Source of the DNA: DATHTC01 sp035456465 | GTDB lineage: Bacteria; Actinomycetota; Thermoleophilia; Gaiellales; Gaiellaceae | Direction of reading: 5' to 3' | DNA length: 10,720 bases | Assembly: GCA_035456465.1 (NCBI GenBank) | Contig: DATIDD010000065.1 | Span: forward strand, 1-10,720 | Shown: positions 7,201 through 10,720 of the stretch, in pieces | Position numbering within the stretch: the first letter of the stretch is position 1 | How the letters are laid out: each line of letters begins with the position of its first letter | The notes under the pieces: generated by a model | The model's database searches: none | What the model was told of the DNA's origin: nothing | Seen by the model: only the letters and a program-made list of their open reading frames with translations | Program-made: the position numbers and the translations under genes

Positions 7201-7257
7201 CAGGGATCGCTTTCGCTCCGCGGAACGTGGTCTCGACCTTCCCGCGAAAGGACACGC

Positions 7258-7818
7258 ATGGACAACCTGAACGCGCTCTCGACGGGTCGCAAGCTGATCC
7301 TCGGCGCCGGGGCGCTGCTGCTCGTCTTCACCTTCTTCGCCTGGCAGAAGGTGACGGTCGACCTCGGCCCCGTCGGCGACGTCTCGGCGTCGTCGAACGC
7401 GTGGCACGGCTTCTGGGGCGTGGTGCTCGGCCTGCTGACGATCGTGCTGCTCGTCGGGGTCGCCGCGCGCGCGTTCGGCGTCGAGCTTCCGGCCGGCATC
7501 CCGGACGGGCTCACGACGCTCGTGCTCGGCGTGCTCGTGTTCGTGTGCGCGCTGCTCAAGAACCTGACGGACGACTACTCCGCCTGGGCGAGCTACGTCG
7601 GCGTGGTGCTGGCCGCGGTGGTCGCCTACGGCGCGTGGCTCGTCTTCCAGGAGAGCGGCGAGTCGTTCCCGAGCGTGTCGACGACGGGATCGACGCCCGC
7701 AACCTCTCCCTCGACGACGGCCCCCGAGCCGCCTGCTGCGCCGACCACGCCGTCCGCGCCCCCGTCAGCGCCCGCAGCGCCGCCACCGGGCGAGATGCCC
7801 CGGGACGACGCCGTCTGA
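7258..7818 (+). CDS. AWQ-motif membrane protein with Pro/Thr-rich tail
   Basis: The 186-residue product has four predicted helices at about 11-28, 51-70, 84-102 and 109-131, then a disordered Pro/Ala/Ser/Thr tail (about 138-180). It is a paralogue of the protein at 4-477: AWQ at 28-30, VTVD at 32-35, W49, and GF at 51-52 coincide without gaps, and the last helix shows a matching YVG (113-115) after a tryptophan region. The tail is absent from the first paralogue. ATG 7258 has AAAGGA (7247-7252) at 5-nt spacing. It follows the large kinase by 57 nt on the same strand and could share its transcript. Function is unknown. A role as accessory membrane sensor or envelope protein is inference from position only. 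A very strong hairpin follows. Confidence 0.88.
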   Translation: MDNLNALSTGRKLILGAGALLLVFTFFAWQKVTVDLGPVGDVSASSNAWHGFWGVVLGLLTIVLLVGVAARAFGVELPAGIPDGLTTLVLGVLVFVCALLKNLTDDYSAWASYVGVVLAAVVAYGAWLVFQESGESFPSVSTTGSTPATSPSTTAPEPPAAPTTPSAPPSAPAAPPPGEMPRDDAV

Positions 7819-7837
7819 TCCGCTGATCCCCGAGCCA

Positions 7838-7876
7838 CGACGAGCCGCGCCGCCCTCACGGCGGCGCGGCTCGTCG
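7838..7876. terminator. 17-bp perfect hairpin terminator, bidirectional
   Basis: Arms 7838-7854 and 7860-7876 pair perfectly over 17 bp (core GACGAGCCGCGCCGCC) around the 5-nt loop CTCAC. It lies between the stops of the convergent genes at 7818 and 7883. It is the strongest hairpin in the window. No U tract is present apart from a TT a few bases on. Confidence 0.8.
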
Positions 7877-7882
7877 CGTTGG

Positions 7883-9973
7883 TCAGGACACCGGCACGGT
7901 CGTGAGCGCGAAGGCCGCGTGGAGCGGCACCTCGAAGCGCGCGACGCCCGCCGCGTTGGTCGCGACCGTCCCGCCGACGGCGTTCTCGCCGCTCGCGGAT
8001 GCGTTCCAGACCGCGAGCGTGAACGCCGTGGACGGTGGCAGGCCGCCGATGCTGTAGGAGGAGGTCTCCGGCGAGGCGGCGTTCAGCGAGGCCCCGCGGG
8101 TGTCGAGGCCCATCAGGGTGAGCTCGCCGTCGGGGCCGGCGTACGCCGTGAGCTCCTGCTCCGGCCCGTCCGCCTCGCCGAGCGCCCAGTCGTCGCTCGT
8201 CCACGGATCGAGGCCGAGGACCTGCCAACCGCGCTGCGTGGTCTGCAGGAGCAGGCGCGTCGCGTGGTAGGTCGGGAACAGCGGCCAGCCCTCCTCCGGG
8301 GCGCCGATCATGTAGTAGAAGGCGTTGTAGCCGGGGTTGTACTTCCCCCAGTACGCGTCCCACTTGACCGCTCCGGTGAAGCCGAGCTGGGCCGACGCGA
8401 GGTCGAACCACAGCTGCTGGAACGCTGCGATGTTCGTGCGGTTGAGCTGTGTGCCGTCGGCCCAGTAGCCGGGCTGGATCGCCGGCTTCCCGGGGAGGCT
8501 CTGGATCCCGCGGACACCGGACTCCGTCACGTACACCGGCTTCTGCGCGGCGGGCGGCAGCTCCTGGCTGACGATCTGCCGCACGTCCCGCAGGCGGCTC
8601 TCCATGAACGCGGTGTCCCAGTAGTTCCAGTAGATGTGCACGGAGTACGCGTCGAGGACGTCGTTCATGTCCTCGGCCATGAACTGGAACCAGATCCGCT
8701 GCTTGTCCCGGACGAGGTCGCCGCCCATGAGCCTGACGTGGTCGCGAAGGCCGCGCGCGGAGAGGTGCGCGTCGAGCGCGCGGTAGAGGGCGTCGTATTG
8801 GTCGAAGGTCACGGCGGTCGCGTTCACCTCGTTCTGCACCGTGACCCACCGGACGCCGGTGAGCCCGCGTGTCCGCACGAGGTCGTCGAGCAGCGCCGCG
8901 AACTCGCCCATGTACCTGTCCGGCTGGAGCTTCGCCCTGGCGGCCGTCTGGTAGGTGATGTTGATCGTCGCCCCGGCCTCGTGGGCGAGCTCGACCGTCT
9001 CGACGAAGGACGCCAGCTGTCCCGCGTCGCGCTCCTGGTCCTCGTTGAAGAAGATCCGCACGAGCTGGGGCTCGAGCTCCTTCACCTTCTCCTCCAGGCC
9101 CGGCAGGCTGCCCGGCGGCGCGGGCGTGACCGCGGCGTAGACGTGCTGGTCGAGCTGCGCGCCGTAGCCGCCGAGGCTCGGGACGAGCACGCGGGAGCGG
9201 GCGAGCTCGTGCGCGGTGACGTCGACCGTCGCGCCGCGGCCGTTGTTGGTGACATCGGTCTCGGCCGGCGAGACGTCGCTCACCAGCACCGAGAGCTCGA
9301 CGGGCGCCGCAGTGGTGAGCGCGACGCCGGCGAAGGACGCAGACGCGCGTCCCCCGGCGGCCACGGTCACCGCGGCGGTGCCGAGCACCGACGGCCCCCA
9401 GAGCAGCGTGACCGTGGCGGTGGCGCCGGTGTCGCCGTTCAGCTCGGCGATCTCCGCCTGCACGTCGACGGGCCGCGTCGTCAGCGTCTGCAGCGGCGCG
9501 CGCACGGCCGCGACGACGAGGTCGGGCCGGAGTCGCGTCGTCGCCTCGCCCCGCAGGACGTACGTCCTCGGGGGCGTGCCCGTCTGGACGAGCACGTCCG
9601 CCTCGATCCGCCGGGACCGCTCGAGCTGCCCGAGCTCGAGGCCGGCGACGCCGCCCGGTGCGGGAACGTCGTCGAGGTTCCTGACGTCGTCGAGCGATCC
9701 GTCCGCGGCGAACGTCTTCAGCTGCACCTTCTTCAGCGCGGCGACGTCGGCGCAGCCTGCGGAGGCCGCCACGGCCAGCGTCAGGTCCGCGCCCTGCGGC
9801 CCCGTCAGCGCCCGCAGCTGCATGGAGTACGGCGCGTCGGTCGAGCTGGGGCACGAGCGCTCCTGTGCGCGAGCCGACGCCTGCGTGCCGCCGACGACGG
9901 CAGCAGCTGCTGCCGCCGCGATCACGAGCCGTGCCGCCCGGCTCCCGTTCGTCTTGAGGAACACACCCACCAT
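7883..9973 (-). CDS. secreted clan GH-A glycoside hydrolase-like protein
   Basis: The 696-residue product has a Sec signal peptide (residues 1 to about 37, with an alanine-rich core and ARA-Q cleavage region). An N-terminal region (38-145) is unassigned. A CARDB-like beta-sandwich spans about 148-253 (RPDLVVAAV to TNNGRGATVDV). A TIM-barrel follows at about 262-600. The barrel shows the GH-A pair: VTVQNEVN with E382 as probable acid/base and YVTESGVRG with E484 as probable nucleophile, plus YSVHIYWNYWD (443-453) and an aromatic strip WDAYWGKYNPGYNAFYY (538-554). A C-terminal beta domain (about 605-696) is typical of such enzymes. The exact GH family and substrate are not recognised. ATG 9973 was chosen from AAGGAG at 5-nt spacing and the signal peptide. 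It acts outside the cell on a polysaccharide, by inference. Confidence 0.85.
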   Translation of the reverse strand: MVGVFLKTNGSRAARLVIAAAAAAAVVGGTQASARAQERSCPSSTDAPYSMQLRALTGPQGADLTLAVAASAGCADVAALKKVQLKTFAADGSLDDVRNLDDVPAPGGVAGLELGQLERSRRIEADVLVQTGTPPRTYVLRGEATTRLRPDLVVAAVRAPLQTLTTRPVDVQAEIAELNGDTGATATVTLLWGPSVLGTAAVTVAAGGRASASFAGVALTTAAPVELSVLVSDVSPAETDVTNNGRGATVDVTAHELARSRVLVPSLGGYGAQLDQHVYAAVTPAPPGSLPGLEEKVKELEPQLVRIFFNEDQERDAGQLASFVETVELAHEAGATINITYQTAARAKLQPDRYMGEFAALLDDLVRTRGLTGVRWVTVQNEVNATAVTFDQYDALYRALDAHLSARGLRDHVRLMGGDLVRDKQRIWFQFMAEDMNDVLDAYSVHIYWNYWDTAFMESRLRDVRQIVSQELPPAAQKPVYVTESGVRGIQSLPGKPAIQPGYWADGTQLNRTNIAAFQQLWFDLASAQLGFTGAVKWDAYWGKYNPGYNAFYYMIGAPEEGWPLFPTYHATRLLLQTTQRGWQVLGLDPWTSDDWALGEADGPEQELTAYAGPDGELTLMGLDTRGASLNAASPETSSYSIGGLPPSTAFTLAVWNASASGENAVGGTVATNAAGVARFEVPLHAAFALTTVPVS

Positions 9974-9975
9974 CG

Positions 9976-10003
9976 CCTCTCCTTCCTCGCAGACGAGGAG
10001 AGG
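9976..10003 (-). promoter_or_regulatory. hairpin that can mask the glycosidase Shine-Dalgarno
   Basis: On the minus strand CCTCTCC (10003-9997) can pair with GGAGAGG (9982-9976), which contains part of the Shine-Dalgarno AAGGAG (9984-9979). An alternative hairpin, CCTCG with CGAGG (9998-9994 with 9989-9985, TCTG loop), overlaps the first by two bases and would leave the site free. It could modulate translation if the transcript starts upstream. Chance is possible in such GC-rich sequence. Confidence 0.35.
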
Positions 10004-10015
10004 GTGCCGCGCGCC

Positions 10016-10043
10016 GCTCACGCCGCGCTCACCCGCGGCTCAC
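10016..10043 (-). repeat. three GTGAGC direct repeats at 11-bp spacing
   Basis: GTGAGC occurs at 10043-10038, 10032-10027 and 10021-10016 on the minus strand, each followed by a 5-nt GC spacer, giving an exact 11-bp period. The nearest copy is 42 nt upstream of the glycosidase-like ATG. The last repeat lies 9 bp before a weak -10-like CACCCT (10006-10001). One helical turn of spacing is the pattern bound by OmpR/PhoB-type regulators. No site has been demonstrated. Confidence 0.4.
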
Positions 10044-10095
10044 GGGCGCCCGCAGACCTTGGACCGACCTCCTCGTCCGACCACCCCCGGGCTGA

Positions 10096-10133
10096 CTCGC
10101 CGTGCGGAGCGGTGCGGCGCACCGCCCGGCGAG
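10096..10133. other. nested stem-loop in the 9974-10252 intergenic region
   Basis: Outer arms CTCGCC (10096-10101) and GGCGAG (10128-10133) enclose an inner perfect 7-bp hairpin, GCGGTGC and GCACCGC (10109-10115 and 10119-10125), with a GGC loop. The rest of this 279-nt gene-free stretch holds the GTGAGC repeats, the palindrome CTCGCGCGAG (10164-10173) and CCCC-AAC-GGGG (10184-10194). I see no supported ORF in it. Confidence 0.3.
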
Positions 10134-10228
10134 CCGAGACGCCGCAGCGGCTTCGCGGCGATCCTCGCGCGAGACGACCTCCGCCCCAACGGGGATTTCG
10201 CGTACCGCGTCGTTCCGAGGCTCCTGTG

Positions 10229-10246
10229 GCGCCGCCGCGGCGGCGC
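10229..10246 (-). terminator. palindrome after the ACT gene, possible terminator
   Basis: GCGCCGCCGCGGCGGCGC is an 18-nt perfect palindrome 6 nt beyond the ACT-protein stop. As RNA it would form a 7-bp stem with a 4-nt loop. There is no U tract. Position supports a terminator, but the composition is low in complexity. Confidence 0.4.
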
Positions 10247-10252
10247 GCCCGG

Positions 10253-10666
10253 TCAGAGCTCGAGGGCGCTCCTCGCCTTCTCGAACTGCTCCTCGCGCAC
10301 GTAGACGACGTAGCCGAACGAGCCGCCGCCCGCGGTGACTCCCGACGACGCGTAGATGTCGACCCCGGCGTCGGCGAGCCGCTCGTGCACGCTCGCGAAC
10401 GCCCCGAGCTCGTCGTCGCCCTGCACGAGCAGCGCGTGATGCGGGCCGTCGAGCTCGATCTGCGCTGCCCGTGCCTCGGCGACGAGCTTGTTCGGGTCCT
10501 CGGGGAAGAGCGCGAACTGCGCCAGTGTGGGGCCGGAGGGAACCGCGGTGAACGCCAGGAGATCGACGCCCCGCGCGGCCAGCGCCGAGAGGACACGGTA
10601 GGCCGCGCCCAGCTCGTCGCGGACGTTCACGTAGTAGTACTCGACCGGTCTGATCGTGTACGCCAT
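10253..10666 (-). CDS. tandem ACT-domain protein
   Basis: The 137-residue protein looks like two ACT-type small-ligand domains without a fused enzyme. The first half (about 6-66) has YYYVNVRDELGAAYRVLSAL, then ARGVDLLAFTAVPSG. The second (about 74-134) has HHALLVQGDDELGAFASVHE, then ADAGVDIYASSGVTAGGGSF. In both, a strand is followed by a helix, then a second strand with a glycine-bearing loop, as in ACT regulatory domains that bind amino acids or other small ligands. It is probably a cytoplasmic dimer. Ligand and partner are unknown. ATG 10666 has GGAGG 4 nt upstream. It is on the same strand as the glycosidase-like gene but 279 nt away, so the two need not be co-transcribed. Confidence 0.85.
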   Translation of the reverse strand: MAYTIRPVEYYYVNVRDELGAAYRVLSALAARGVDLLAFTAVPSGPTLAQFALFPEDPNKLVAEARAAQIELDGPHHALLVQGDDELGAFASVHERLADAGVDIYASSGVTAGGGSFGYVVYVREEQFEKARSALEL

Positions 10667-10689
10667 GACTCCTCCCTCTTCCTGCCGCC

Positions 10690-10695
10690 ACGATA
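10690..10695 (-). promoter_or_regulatory. -10-like element for the ACT gene
   Basis: TATCGT on the minus strand matches TANNNT and would give a leader of about 17 nt carrying the GGAGG site. TTGCGC lies upstream but only 12 nt away, so no proper -35 is seen. The window ends shortly after. Confidence 0.4.
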
Positions 10696-10720
10696 TCGCC
10701 GGACAGGGCGCAAGGCGGCG

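Noticed and set aside
4231..7407. 1058-residue open frame on the minus strand
   Set aside because: It is a GC-rich shadow of the large kinase and its neighbours. It is Arg/Glu/Asp-rich and shows no domain, while the plus-strand frame carries all kinase motifs.
10185..10215. ECF-sigma-like promoter (GGAAC ... CGTT) on the minus strand
   Set aside because: The spacer before CGTT is about 20 nt, longer than usual for GGAAC/CGTT promoters, and no gene starts soon after.
1..10720. CRISPR array, tRNA, rRNA, insertion sequence or prophage
   Set aside because: No regularly spaced long repeats, tRNA-like cloverleaf, transposase motif or terminal inverted repeats were seen on either strand.

Overview
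The window is very GC-rich. Its codons almost always end in G or C, and GTG starts are common. It carries OmpR-type two-component genes, an "esterase-like activity of phytase" protein and a tandem-ACT protein. This profile fits an actinobacterium, most likely class Thermoleophilia (Solirubrobacterales or Gaiellales-like). That placement is an inference from protein style, because no rRNA or other marker is present. I see no tRNA, rRNA, CRISPR array, insertion sequence or phage gene. It reads as ordinary chromosomal sequence with a strong regulatory and cell-envelope content.

Layout. (1) 4-477 (+): a four-helix membrane protein with an AWQ motif. It ends at a hairpin that also serves a convergent 34-residue single-helix membrane microprotein (517-621, -). 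(2) 773-2448 (+): an OmpR/PhoB-type response regulator, apparently translated from a leaderless GTG. It overlaps by 4 nt a small two-helix histidine kinase that lacks an extracytoplasmic sensor domain. A 9-bp-arm palindrome (669-689) lies between the microprotein and the regulator. (3) 2497-3615 (-): an exported phytase-like esterase, convergent with the kinase and separated from it by a strong bidirectional hairpin. (4) 3798-4034 (+): a small basic protein whose stop codon shares a CTAG with the stop of the next gene, 4031-about 4744 (-), a metallo-beta-lactamase-fold hydrolase with no conventional start where its first strand begins. (5) 4858-7200 (+): a large hybrid-sensor histidine kinase (membrane segments, PAS, GAF, PAS, HisKA, HATPase) with no adjacent regulator. 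It is followed 57 nt later by 7258-7818 (+), a clear paralogue of the first gene in the window. (6) 7883-9973 (-): a secreted glycoside hydrolase-like protein (CARDB-like domain plus clan GH-A barrel). A 279-nt intergenic stretch follows, with three GTGAGC repeats at exact 11-bp spacing and several hairpins. (7) 10253-10666 (-): a tandem ACT-domain protein.

How the parts may work together. Two kinases each lie near a member of the same unnamed AWQ membrane family, and three gene products are exported or envelope-associated (phytase-like protein, glycosidase-like protein, microprotein). The 11-bp repeat upstream of the glycosidase-like gene has the geometry used by OmpR/PhoB regulators, and one such regulator is encoded here. 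A regulatory link is possible but is inference only.
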